Shown here piece by piece: positions 51,217 through 63,242 of a stretch of DNA of 64,000 nt. The DNA lies in NCBI RefSeq assembly GCF_001577835.2, contig NC_029526.1, positions 5,929,761 to 5,993,760 of the forward strand. The letters run 5' to 3'. A model generated the notes under the pieces. That model did no database searches, was not told the origin of the DNA, and saw only the letters and a list, made by a program, of their open reading frames with translations. The position numbers and the translations under genes were made by a program. Origin of the DNA: Coturnix japonica. Its lineage: Eukaryota; Chordata; Aves; Galliformes; Phasianidae. Position 1 is the stretch's first letter. The number at the start of each line of letters is the position of its first letter.

Positions 51217-53238
51217 CGGCTGAAGTGCCTTTATACTAATGCATGCAGCCTGAGTAACAAGCAGGAGGAACTGGAAACTGTGATGCACTTGGAAAGTTAT
51301 GACATTGTTGCTATCACAGAAACATGGTGGGATGACTCCCACAACTGGAATACTGCCATTGATGGCTATAGACTCTTTAGGAGAGACAGGCGAGGTAGGA
51401 AGGGTGGGGGAGTTGCTCTCTATGTCAGAGATTGGATAAACTGTGAGGAGCTCCCTATGAGAAACAGGAACAGGTTGAGAGCTTGTGGGTTAGGATTAGA
51501 GATGGGACTAATAAAGGCCAGCTGGTACTAGGGGTCACCTGATCAAGGGGAGGCTGTTGACGAGGCTTTCTTGCTCCAGATGTGTGAGGCGTCTGGCTCA
51601 CAGGCTCTTGTCCTGGTGGGGGACTTCAACCATCCGGACATCTGTTGGGAAAACCACACGGCGAGCTGCAAGAGCTCCAGAAGGCTCTTGGAATCCATTG
51701 ATGATAGCTTTCTGGTTCAGGTATTGGACAGACCGACCAGAGGTGAAGCGTTGCCGGACCTGCTGCTCACCAACTCTGAGGAGATCATCAAAGGCATCAA
51801 GGTTGGAGGCTGCCTGGGCTCCAGCAACCATGCCCTGGTTGAGTTTGTGATCTCAAGCGATGTGGGCCTGGCAAAGAGCAGGACCAGGACACTGAACTTT
51901 AGAAGAGCAGACTTCAAGCTACTCAATGGATTGCTGGCCAAGATCCCCTGGCGCGCTGCCCTCAAAGACAAGGATGTTGAGGAGAGCTGGCTGCTCTTCA
52001 AGGATGCCCTCCTGGAAGCACAAGAGGTCTCCATTCCCCTGAATAAGAAAGTGGGCAGGCAAGGTAGGAAACCGGCATGGCTCAGCGAGGACCTGCTGAG
52101 AGAACTGAGGGCGAAGAAAGGGGTGTACAAGCTCTGGAAACAAGGCTGTGTCACCTGCGAAGAATACAGGGATGCTGTCCGGACTTGCAGACGTGGAATC
52201 AGGGAAGCCAAGGCACAGGCAGAACTGAACTTGGTGAAGGACGTGAAAAACAATAAGAAAACCTTCTACAGGTATATTGGCCAGAAGACACAGGCCAAAA
52301 CGGGCGTACCTACTTTGGTAAATTTAAAAGGAGAACTGGCTTCAACAGATGAAGAGAAAGCTGAGGTGCTGAATGAGTTCTTCACCTCAGTCTTCACTGG
52401 TGGCCAGGATTCTAGTCTTTTTCACGTCCCTAAGCCCTGCATCCCCAAACCTCTATGTAGGGACCAAGGATGTAAATCCCTCCCCACTGTAAGGACAGAG
52501 CAAGCCCGAGAGTGCCTCCTTAGACTGAATGAGTACAAGGCTATGGGGCCAGATGGCGTGCATCCCAGGGTCCTGAAGGAGCTGGCTGAGGTGGTTGCTG
52601 AGCCGCTCTCCATCATATTTGAGAAGTCATGGCTGTCAGGTGAGGTCCCAGACAATTGGAGGAAGGGTCATGTCACTCCCATATACAAGAAGGGGAGCAG
52701 GGAGGACCCAGGGAACAGGCTGGTGAGTCTCACCTCCGTGCCTGGGAAGATGATGGAACAGATCCTCCTGGACAACATGCTCGATCACATAAGGAATGAG
52801 CATGTGATCCAAGACAGCCAGCACAGCTTCACCAGGGGAAGGTCATGCTTAGCTAATCTTGTGGCCTTCTATGATGGAGTGACGGTGTTGGTGGATGAAG
52901 GGAAGGCGACTGATGTCATTTACCTGGACCTGAGCAAGGCCTTCGACATGGTCCCCCATCACATCCTCATCTCCAAATTGGAGGGAAGTGGATTTGATGG
53001 GTGGACAACTCGATGGATAAGCAATTGGTTGAAAGGCCGCAGACAGAGGGTGGTGGTCAATGGCTCTATGTCCAGGTGGAGGCCGGTAACGATGTTCCCC
53101 AAGGGTCTGTCTTGGGACCGGTGCTCTTTAACATCTTTATTAATGACATCGATGAGGGAATTGAGTGCACCCTCAGCAAGTTTGCTGACGACACCAAGCT
53201 GAGTGGTGCAGTCGATACGGTGGAAGGAAGGGATGTGG
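51217..53238 (+). pseudogene. CR1 ORF2 remnant: endonuclease and reverse transcriptase
   Basis: ORF2 encodes the nicking endonuclease and reverse transcriptase used in target-primed retrotransposition. The APE-type endonuclease begins LKCLYTNACS. It shows AITETWWDD (about 51310-51335), LVGDFNHPD (about 51616-51639) and the catalytic SNH in SSNHALVEF (about 51820-51846). The RT shows [18 protein letters not shown], the catalytic YLDLSKAFD (52921-52947), [12 protein letters not shown] and FADDTKLSG (53181-53207). An in-frame TAG at 51529-51531 interrupts the endonuclease. About 4 bases are missing near 53091, between RWRPV and VPQGS, which shifts the frame. The C-terminal thumb region is missing with the 3' end of the element. 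An in-frame stretch of more than 500 codons survives, suggesting modest age. Confidence 0.93.
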
Positions 53239-53239
53239 C

Positions 53240-54761
53240 TAACCATATACTCCAGCTACCTTTTAATCAGTGGGAATTTGTTTACAGGAGAGCTCTCCTA
53301 TCCCACTTACCAGGCTATCCAATTATCTTCTGGTATCTAAGAGGCATTCTGCAAAGAACTGGACACAGACCCCAGGTCTCTAGTTGGTCACAGTCATGAC
53401 TTCCAGAGCTCAATGCATTTCTTGCTCTTGTACCAAGATTTAAGGAAAGAGCACCGCACTTTTAACAGATAGGAAATCAATGTATGCTTTCCAGATACAT
53501 GGCACCAATGGTTAAAAAAAAAGTCAGGAGAACAGCACCTACCTCTCCCAAAAGACATAATGCATAATTTCCTACAGGTATCCTTGTGCATACATCATAT
53601 ATATATCTCTACTGTGATTCCACATATCTCCAATATTACAATGCATCCAAAATAAGGCGCTGGAAAATTATTCTTGTGTACCTCACAAAGCAATGGAGGA
53701 TTGACCTTCTGGAATACTGAGGGCACATTTCCATCCGTGTAGCTGCTGTAGCTCTGTATGAGCACAGATCCTGTGTGTAAATGAACAATCAGACAGCAAG
53801 GTTGGCATATAGAAAGAAAAGGGGGTTGGGAGGGAGAACTTCTGTCATTGAGGAACGACTGTCTGAGAACAGCTCCTACACAAGACTGTAACAATGTAAG
53901 GAGGTGCATTTCAGAGTAGAAATATGAACCCTAATAATATTTTTTTACTTACCAACATAATCTCATTTTAAGAATTCTTGTGTTTGCCTCCTTCCAAAAC
54001 AACCGTGCTATCTGGGTAAGATTTTTAGGTTATAAACAACAAATAAATATCAGAAAGTGGAACTGTACATAAACAGGACATAACTTTATTATTTCCCCCT
54101 TTCTTCCCTTCCCCTCCCCCTCAGTACTATCATAGCCACACATTTTCCTGTAAAGAGTAACCATCACTGACCCCATGGTCAATTACTAACAAAATCTCTC
54201 AGAAAACCCTACTTAATAGGGAGAAACATGAAAACCTCAAGAAACAAAGGTATCTGATTTCCAAACAGAATGCCTATTTAAGACCAAACCTCATTAGGGA
54301 CGAGTCCTCCAGGCAAACATCCTCTCATTATTTATTGTCATGGTTTACTGCAGATTCCTCCGTGTAATTCACAGTTGGCTTTTAAATAAATCTCTCTGTA
54401 TGGTAAATGTGATATTCCTTCATTTAAGCAGCAGGGTTAGCTTAAAACTGAGCGAGACCAGAAGTTCATATTTTAAAACTCATAAACAGCTTAGAGCATG
54501 ACAGTAATGCACTGACAGGAAGAAAAAGTATGACTGACAACATATGGTTGAAAGGTAAGGTAACTGTGGTTATACAACATGAAAGTCAGACTGCAAAGCA
54601 AAAGCAATTAACAAACAAGTGATGACAATGAAGAACTACTTATAGTGAGGAACTTCTCTATGGTGGAAGTATGGTTCTGTGTTCTACTCAACAGTTAAGG
54701 ACTTAAAGCCCTGGATTTAAAGCTCAGCATCCTATTCTCAGTCCTGATTTCTAAAGGATGT
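53240..54761. other. Intergenic DNA between CR1 and the SINE
   Basis: No gene and no continuation of the CR1 3' portion is found here. The sequence is non-repetitive apart from a CT-rich tract near 54098-54121. Open frames are short and unremarkable. Confidence 0.6.
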
Positions 54762-54944
54762 GCCTCCGGTAGCGCAGTGGTTAAGGACGCCACTTTGCAA
54801 CACTGGAAGCCTGGGTTTGAATCCCCCCTGTGGTGCAAGTGGTAGAAGTGCCGCTCTGCTACACAGGAGGCTCGAATCCCAGGGGTTGGACTCGATGATC
54901 TCTAAGGTCCCTTCCAACTCGCACAAGACTGTGATACTGTGATC
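54762..54944 (+). mobile_element. Composite SINE: two tRNA-like units plus a CR1 3' tail
   Basis: The 183-bp element has three parts. Unit 1 (about 54762-54828) starts GCCTCCGG, with Pol III A box TAGCGCAGTGG (54770-54780) and B box GGTTTGAATCC (54814-54824). Unit 2 (about 54829-54881) has A box TGGTGCAAGTGG (54831-54842) and B box GGCTCGAATCC (54869-54879). Its AGTGGTAGAA and GCTACACAGGAGG resemble a glycine tRNA. The tail (54882-54944) is a CR1 3' end: GGTTGGACTCGATGATCTC, AGGTCCCTTCCAACTC and a doubled ACTGTGAT. The tail would let CR1 reverse transcriptase copy the RNA, and either promoter could start it. Unit 1 looks more like a serine or leucine tRNA, but this is uncertain. I do not recognise it as a named family. 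No clear target duplication is seen, as is usual for CR1-driven insertions. Confidence 0.85.
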
Positions 54945-55139
54945 AGCTGGGCCCAAGAGTCTCAGAAGTACTGAGGTACTCCGATCTGTTGGTCAAATTG
55001 GTCCATGGCTCCTACAGCTCAAGTGAGCATCTGGAAATGGGCAAGAGACAGCTGAAGGCTGGAAAGCTGCTCTTTCTCATAGGGCATACTGTGGTTTTCT
55101 TGCTTACATTAACCAGAAGATAAAAGTCTGTGAGATCTC

Positions 55140-55290
55140 CCTCCATATTTTAATCACATCAAAGGGTTAACTATGATTTTGCCTAAGATGAAGCGCGTGA
55201 CCATGATTTCCATTTCTTACCGCAATAAAACGCTGAGAATGGTTAAAGGAGCCCAGAGTACCTCACTAATTTGCATCACTGATTAGGACG
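55140..55290. promoter_or_regulatory. Possible conserved enhancer with an octamer site
   Basis: A non-repetitive stretch holds an exact POU octamer ATTTGCAT (55269-55276) next to CACTGATTAGGAC, plus ACCGCAATAAAACGC. An octamer beside homeodomain cores also appears in the upstream candidate near 14150-14480. This is inference only. Confidence 0.22.
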
Positions 55291-58200
55291 GGGTGAAGTT
55301 CTCTTCAAGGAGAAAGTAAGTTGTCTGGTGTGATCCATTTTTCTCCTGTAGCTAAAAATTCTTGGGCTGATTCAGCACCTGGGCTGATGAGTTGGCCCCT
55401 GGAAGCACTCACCGTGGTTGCTCTTGAGGAAGCTGGAGGGGCAGCACAGAGGAAAGTTTCTCTCCTCACCAGAGGACATACACGCAGACCAATGCTTGCC
55501 AGGACAATGCCTCCTCCATCCCTTACTTGGCTCAGAGCACAGCTTCTACCACTACTCATTAAAAAAATCCCATCTCTTAAAATTCATATTTATCACTTTG
55601 CAAAACATTTTCTTAAACAAACAGAAAGCTGATCAGGATAAATAACAGAAGAAGTGAAAACAGTTGTTTTTATCTCAGTGTGAATGAAGACATTAATGTA
55701 AACAGATTGCCTTTTTTAGTACACCTATTGCAATGTCACACCCATTCTCTACTGAATGCATACCTACCAGCTGGGGGGGCGGCGGGGGAGGTGTAATAAA
55801 ACCCCTGGTTTATTAAGCATTTTTTCTATTCTGCTATGTCAGTCCAAATTCACTGTGAATGCAAGAATGATGGAATTGTTCAATATATTGTGTGCAGAAG
55901 GTTATGACCTCTGCAGTCAGCCCCTGAAACACCACTGTCTTTTTACTTCTGAGGTAGCTGAAATGAATTACAAGGCAGAGTTGTAAAGCCATAACATTTT
56001 ACTAAAGCTGAGACATCTGAATATGCAGTATTTAAGCACTTTTGTGTTCTCTCTCATTCCCAATTTACTTACAGTCCATGCAAGATGTCAAAGATGAAAG
56101 CTGTTTCTACTGATTATCTTATTTTTGAGCTAGGTCTCATTTGAACAACATCTCAAATGGGTGATTGCCTTTCACATATAATAAAAATGGCACTGCTTTT
56201 TCATCCTTTTGTGTACACACGTGGAAAGAGACATCTTAAAATTGTTATTATACCATCAAGTAGAAAGACCTGCGTATGAGTGGTTTTAATGCTGTGGAGG
56301 ATATACCACACTGTGCCACCCTTGTAGCCCAGCCTCAAAAACAGATGAATGCTTAGTGTTTGAAAGGGACAGAAGGAATATTGTCAATGAAAATCAAAGA
56401 CAAGTAAAACCCCACCTGCCCTCTGCACATGAAGATAGGTCTTCTGTTAGCGCACAGACTGACCCAGACACATTGGAACACCTATTGTAAAGTTATCATC
56501 ATCCTTCTGCATTTCCCCATTAATTAAACACAGGCAAGAGCTCCAGTCAATCAGTTATTCTTTTTCCACACACAAGTGGCTATACAGCACCAGAAAGACA
56601 GTCAAAAGATAACAAACTGAAATTCAAGTTGCTGGAATTAGTGATTGCTGGCTGTTATTCAGTATTTTAACACCAAAATTTTAATAAAGCTTCTGTACAT
56701 GTGCCCATGGTGCCAATGTTCAGCAGATTCCTCTGTTAACGCAACAGGTCTAACCTAGGGAACTTGAAGACTTCCCTGGCAAGATCCTCCAAACAGATGC
56801 AGCTTAAATAATCTTTTGAAAAATAAAACCCTGTTTCTCCATACCTCAATGGTACAGGCCTTGAGGAAAATGCAAACAGAGTAAAAGGCCTGAAAGCCCA
56901 ATCTTATCCTCAACATGCTCAGGGAAAAGCACTCTGCCTCCTAGCTGGGGAACCACCAGGCTGTCCCACTCACAAAACGTTCTCTTTGTTCTCTACAGGA
57001 ATCACCTTGCATTGCTGATAACTCACTTCTTTCCAAGAGTTTTAGGTTTAGGATTCCCTTTGATGCTAGATCCACTGCTGGGAACTGTAAACCAGTCTAA
57101 CTTTGGTGAAGCTGCAATTATTTCCTATTGACAGCTATTCCGTTGTTTCCCCTAGAACTCTTATTTATGTCACTGTTTCATTTTGGATAGGTTTCCCCCT
57201 TGGTCCCTTCTGATTTCAATCATGCCATTCAGGAAAGCTGCAAGGCAGATAGCCTGAGAAGCATACGGTATTTTGATAGAGAGAACGAGGAAATCTTGTA
57301 TATCTTATAAAATACATGACTGAAATCTCATCATCTACACCAGCGATCCTTTGTCAGCTCTACCCCCACCTGTGCTTTTGCTACTGGAGTGGCAGCTGCA
57401 GTGGGAGTCACAAGAGCACAGAAACAGTCTGGTGCAGGGCTGAGGGGTGCCTTGCTCTGCATGTGTGTTGGCACCGATGTGCCTGAGGATTTCAGCTGCT
57501 CCAGTGCATTTAACTGTTACACCAGCAGCTTAGTCTGGTAATGGTAACCTAAGCTACGAGCAGCAGGGAGGTATTTGTGCTGTGCTTTGCTTAGAGAAGC
57601 ATTCGGAGCCTGTGACACTGTCTGACACTGACTGATTAAGATACAGGTACTGTGGCGCTGTCAGGAAAGAAGAGAGGACTTGCAGTGTTGTTGCTGTTCA
57701 CGGATCTCCAGCAGAGCAGCAGCAAGGCACCAGCACAGAGCAGCACCGTGCTCTGCCACCTCTTCTGAGAATTACTGCCCAGCCAACCCTGAAGCAATTC
57801 AGTACACGCCACATTTCCAGCACAGCCTGCCCCTCCAAACAGACTCTGGCTATATACTGTGGGTGATCAGAGCCTCATGACAGGGGAGGGGATTGCGATG
57901 GGATGAGCCAAAGGAGCTTTGAGAAGGACAAAACTCTGAACACTCTAATGAGGAATCAGGAAACCATTAGGAAGACTGTTACTGCAGCAAACAAAGCCAG
58001 AACCTAACAGGGAGATAAACAGAGCTACCAAGCTATGCTACAGGTACAGACAGGTCTTCATTTTCTCAATGGGTTTAAAAACTGCCATCTTTAAAAAGGA
58101 AGCATTCATATGAATGCTGAAACCCCTTTTTTTCCTGGGTATCCCCAAAGCTCAGTCTACACCACCAGTGTGAACCGTGAAAGGGATTGCTTTGCCAGGC

Positions 58201-59444
58201 AAAGGCATTTATTGCTTATGTATTCTACCTTGAGGACAGGCTTTCCAGTTTTACTTTGTTTAATTCTTAGGGCTTCCCTTGGTACAAGAGATGGGGTTTT
58301 CCCCCACGTACCTTCTCTTGGCAAGTGATGAAGTGTTTGAAGCCCTCAGAAACAGTCGCGTAAGTTTATATCCATGGTGTTCAGACTTAGGAATGCCCTT
58401 CAGCTCAGATCTACATTTTCTGCCTTTTGGGATCATCTCTCCTCCTTACAGCCTGTGCTGGCAGGAATACAAGCAACAAAAAGAAGTCTCAGCTGTCATC
58501 AGAAACCTGAGACCGCTTCAGACTATAATTCTCATTTGTGTGCCAAACCAGGTGTGTTTTTGTCTTCCTTCTGGTGCAAGTGTCCTTGTCCTCCATGAAG
58601 CAGAGGCTGGAGGAGACTGGAAAGATTCTGCTCTTCCTTGCACCAGGAAGGAAGCCCCTGGAAGCCGGAGAGCCTCTGCTCTCCATTACAACAGGGCTGT
58701 TTTCATCTCAGCTTTCTCAATAAATATTTAGTGGGCAATTCACATTTTCCCTCTTGCTCTGACTAACAGAGTTGATTATTGCTAGGGTCAGGTGATTACA
58801 TGAGCTAATTAATATTCACAGGCAGCAGTAGGAAATAAGTACAAACCCCATCTCCTCAGCTTTAATTACAATATCAGTGTTATCAAATTCCATGTGGACA
58901 TACCTCCCAAATCAGCTCCAAACAATTTTGGATGTGTATACTAACAAGATCCACAACATCTTTAACTCCTGATCTTCTGTCATTACAATATAATTACTCT
59001 AATGCATCTTTACCACACAACACCCGCCAAAAATAAGAACCGTTGAGTACACCATGTAATTATAGAATAAAGATGTTAATGTAAGCTTCCAGCTTCCAGT
59101 GACTCTCAGCATTTTTCTAATTCCATTATTCAACATTCGTTGGCACCTTGACTCCAACCTGCTCCCCTTGCTCTCTGTATTTTCATGACATGCAATTCTA
59201 GCACTGCAAAGTCCCAGGCAGCACTGAAACCCCAACAGAAATACTGTATAGGAGTTAATTAGGTGGCAGTAAAGTGGCCAAAGCCCTTTGGTTTTTTAGC
59301 TCTGGGGATATAGGCGAGAAATAGAGAAAAGTGAGACAGAGAAGAGACACTGCAGTTTGCACCTTGCTGAGCTACAGGTAAAAGTCTGAGCCTTGTGTAA
59401 GCATGACGAGAGAGGCTAGGAGAGATATGATTGGTATTAGCTAA

Positions 59445-59470
59445 TTAAGATAGGGAATAGCCTATCTTAA
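59445..59470. repeat. Perfect 10-bp inverted repeat (hairpin)
   Basis: TTAAGATAGG (59445-59454) pairs exactly with CCTATCTTAA (59461-59470) across a GAATAG loop. Confidence 0.9.
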
Positions 59471-62400
59471 ATGCTGACAGAGGAAGAAATAAAAAAAGAC
59501 GACTTTTTAGGGAGAAGAAGATTAGCTTCAACTGGCCTCTGTGGCAAAGAGAAATGTCTGTATTTCAGAAGACAAAGAGTAAGCCCGTGGAATAGCTTGT
59601 TGGAGCCCAAGCCATAAGGATTACCTCTCCTAACTGTAGCTCTGCAAGCAAACAGAAAGACAAGTAAGAATTCACTGGTGTGTTTGATCCAGGAATCAAC
59701 TAAGATAGGAATGAACAAGATGCATAATACAGAAAGTTTTCGGGAAGAAGGATTCCTTCTCTGAAAGGCAAAGGCCCTTCTTGAGTCTGTGCCAGGTAAA
59801 CTGTAAGAAAAGTGCAGCTGCTTCTTGGAGCAGTACTTCATCTCTGCTGATGTTTGAGTGGAAATGAAAATTAAGAGCTGCTAGGCTGATCTTCATCTCC
59901 ATGCTTCACCTGTCAGATTTATACCATATGTCTTGGCTGATGTTCTGTCATATCCCAGTTCAGTCTGTTCACCCATTAACTGTTTTGCATCCCACGTGCT
60001 CACGTAAGGATCATAAATACCTGTTGAAAGGTGCAGCCATCACTTCCAACAGAGTAAATTACTCTTTTCTCTCTAGAAAAGACTCCAAAATGAAAACAAG
60101 ACTAGTTTAGAATAAGATTTTTTTAGTTAGCAGCTAACCACAACACGGCAAACACAGTTCCTAAGACAAACTCTTTCCCTGACAGTCATTTTGCATCTAC
60201 TCTTTAAAGAGTTACCTTCAGAGACAGGTCCCAGTCAGGGAGAGATGGGGATAAGGCAGTTTTAAGTAAGCTAGAAGCCAGCGCATAATTCCGTTTGAAT
60301 CCAGAATTTAGCTCACTGCTTAGGGTGCATGTATAAGAATAGGGGCAATATATATAGTTCATACAGGGAAACAGAAAGAGGATGGGAATGGACAGGATTT
60401 ATGGTTTCACAGGGGGTCATTTCTAATTTTAAGGAGATTTGTCTGCCCTGTTTCTAGGGCAGAAGGCAGGAAGCTCCTAAATGGAAAAGGAAAATATTGT
60501 TCTACTTGAACATCACACTGGCACTGTCAGATGATTCACAGGCTCTGGAGAACACAGACATTACCAGCTCAGCACATCTATATACCAATCACCATTTGTC
60601 ATACGCGACTACTTCCCACAGTCCTAAAAAAGCATTGGTTTTGTGTATTATTTGCTGGAAACATAACAAACTTCATACTGAACAGCAAAATAAAAACAGT
60701 ACTTGATTGTTTTACTGAATATTTGCCTATTTACTTGGGAAAACTTCACTTCAGGATTCTTTATGCAATCTAATAAAAGGACCCCCACAGCTGTCTTCCT
60801 TTTGGAGAAAAGCTGTCAACATCCAGTACCATTTTCTGCATATTGAGTGAAGTACTTGAAAGTCCCAGTTCCATTTTAATGTGTGAGAAGCTCTCCCATT
60901 TGTATGCAGCTGGAGAGAGTAGTTTTATCCTCATTTACAAAAGCCACACGATGGATTCCTTGCTTTAAACAAACACTATCTCAAACTTCTCTTTTCCCCT
61001 TCCTCCTTCCCCCACTTCACCACATACAAATAGACCTACTGCAGCCAGAGGGTTAATGTTGAGTATTCAATACTCAGTGCACTTCCCATTGTGATTACTG
61101 CATTTGTTTGTTTTCTCAGGTACTTCAGATCAAAGCATGCCCTAGTACAAAGATTCCATAGGAAGACCCCAGATAGTAAATCTGCCTACCATTGACCTGT
61201 ACACACAGGTTGCCATTCTATCAAGTCCACATGGAGGGATGTTAATTATATGCTCACACAAGCACTACATAACTCCTGATTTTTGTAAAGTCTTCTCACA
61301 ACTGATTTCTGGTGGTTTATTAGAGTTCTTGAACATTTATTGTGTGTTTTGAGAGTCATAATTATTTTTATTTACCACATAAAGAGCAAATTTCACCTTA
61401 ATTAAACACATATCAGTGATCATTAATCAAAATGCTGATGGTTTTCTTTCATGCATGTAAAAGACAGAAAACCATTCAACGGAAATCTAGCAACATTCAT
61501 AGCACAGTTCAGTGTTAACTCTGATGCAACCAAGCATCATTCTTACAGGTAGCTGGGAGCATCTTCACCACACATAATTACATAATATTTTCAATGTTAC
61601 TGTCACAAGGAAAGATTATAGCTGCGAACACAAGGGGAGATCTTCTGTAAGAGACACGCAGCTTAGCACTATGCACACACCATAACTGAGCACAGTATAC
61701 ATATGCTTCATCACATCTCCACACCATAAAACAGAGAAATTATACTTAAAAAACATTTTTTCCCCCTGAAAGTTGCAGAACATTTAACAGCTCCAGTATA
61801 AACCATAAACTGCCAACAGTTAACTGCCAGCCATTATCAGCTTCCCACTGCAGGTATGCCAGGTACTGCAGGCTAAGAAAGACCAACTGAAACTGCTTCA
61901 GGTGGTAAATCTCCAAGTACAACAAGTTTGGAATGGTGCTAGGAGCTCATGTGAAGCAGCTGGCCTGAGGAGCCAGAGTGACTGTATTGCCACCCCCAGT
62001 GGAGGTTCTGTCACTTACATTCAAGATCTCTGTTCCGCATTTCTGTTTTGAAGGAAAGTTAAAGGAAAAACAGAAAACTTTCAAAATTCCTAATGGTAAT
62101 TAAAGCTGTGATTTTTATTTTATTTTATTTTTAAACACTTGAAAAGTTTGGTTATTTTGGTGCTGATTACTTTGTCTGAAACAAATGGAACAAACTGTAG
62201 AAATTCTGGATGAACCTTTGAAACATCCCAATGTGAATGCAACAGATTTGAGAACCTCAGGTCTCCTGTGGTCTGTTTATCATGTAAAGTAGAACAGGAA
62301 GCTCATAAATACAGACATCCACATCTAAACCAGCATTCTTAGTACCAACAGTGCCCAGTGTTGTGGCTGCTCCTGCTGGTCAGGCTTTTCTTGATATGCC

Positions 62401-63124
62401 AGGCTTCCACCTCCACAAGCTATAGGTTGGGACAGCCAGATACTGAAATGAACCAATTCTTTACAATGGAGAGGGGAGCCCATGCTGAACAAGCCCCAAT
62501 ATGAGCCAGAAACATCAGAAACTTAGAGGTGCCAAATCAACCAAAGATGCTTACAAGGTATTTGATCTTTGGGTTCATCTGCGGTCAAGCTGCAGGCAAC
62601 CTGCAGGGTGCCTTGGAATCACAGATCTGTAGCGGAGCAACAAGTAATGGAGATCTGCTCGTGCTCTGGAGGCTTGGGGGGAAGACCCTGGGAGCTTCCC
62701 GAGAAACAAATTTTGCTTTCAGTAACATCATTTTCTAATTAAGCATTGCTTACTAGAAAATTTCTGCCTTTTTCTTCTTAATCTTTCTAAGCTCTTGTAC
62801 TGTTATATATTTTCTGTGTTTCACGTGTAGCTGCATTTCCCTAAGTTCAGCAGTATGTTGGAGTGCATGGGAACATTCTGTCTTTACATGTAAGAGTGAG
62901 CTTGGGGATCTGTAAAATCCTTTTGGTTACTGCAAGATCATCACTGCTACAGGAAGGACTATTTCAGTGACTGAGAAGTTCCTGCATACATAATGTCACA
63001 TACATAATATGACTATTCCATATTAAACTGTTTTATTCCATTATGGCGCATGAGTGCATTACAGAGTAGCCGTTGTACTTTTCTGTCTCATCAGGAACAT
63101 TTATCACTACGATGAGCATACTGC

Positions 63125-63242
63125 ACTGACTCCAACTAAGCCCCAGACCCCTATTGTGCTTGGCGCTATAGCAACGGATGGTAAAAGGCAGTCCTTGTTC
63201 CTAAAGACGTTTCTGTATAAATGGACAAGGCACTGCCAGAGA
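63125..63242 (+). repeat. Probable ancient amniote interspersed repeat
   Basis: AAGCCCCAGACCCCTATTG, TGCTTGGCGCTATAGCAAC, GTAAAAGGCAGTCCTTGTTCC and TAAATGGACAAGGCA occur in the order and spacing of a repeat common in turtles and other amniotes (approximately CCCCATTGTGCTAGGCGCTG, AGACAGTCCCTGCCCC, TAAATAGACAAGACAG). I recall the consensus from memory and cannot name the family with certainty. Divergence is high, so the insertion is very old. Confidence 0.5.

Larger units (their letters stand above)
50668..53239 (+). mobile_element. CR1 LINE, long copy lacking its 3' end
   Basis: About 2.57 kb of CR1 begins inside ORF1 and continues through nearly all of the endonuclease and reverse transcriptase of ORF2. 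It stops abruptly after the RT residues [10 protein letters not shown]. Neither the end of ORF2 nor the CR1 3' UTR with its short 8-bp tail follows. CR1 copies are normally 5'-truncated and keep the 3' end, so the missing 3' end points to a later deletion or rearrangement. Three disruptions are seen: a frame change in ORF1, one in-frame stop in ORF2, and a small deletion in the RT. The copy is dead but not very old. Confidence 0.93.
54945..63124. other. Gene-free intergenic DNA
   Basis: About 8.2 kb without a recognisable gene. The longest frame (150 codons, 58279-58731) resembles no family and overlaps others in all frames. A G-rich patch lies at 55772-55791, a perfect hairpin at 59445-59470, a possible conserved element at 55140-55290 and an AT-rich homeodomain-site stretch near 61310-61450. 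Confidence 0.6.

Noticed and set aside
53240-53600. Possible insertion that interrupts the CR1 copy, with the rest further on
   Set aside because: No LTR ends, repeat consensus or resumption of CR1 sequence was found in the following 1.5 kb.
54762-54881. Functional tRNA gene(s)
   Set aside because: The A and B boxes are good, but the acceptor stems do not close and the CR1 tail follows directly. A SINE head explains it better.
58279-58731. 150-codon frame as a downstream gene
   Set aside because: The frame has no recognisable domain, no promoter or splice context, and competing frames cover the same DNA.
61985-62000. CTCF-like motif on the minus strand (CCACTGGGGGTGG)
   Set aside because: It has two or more departures from the core consensus and is too weak to list beside the others.
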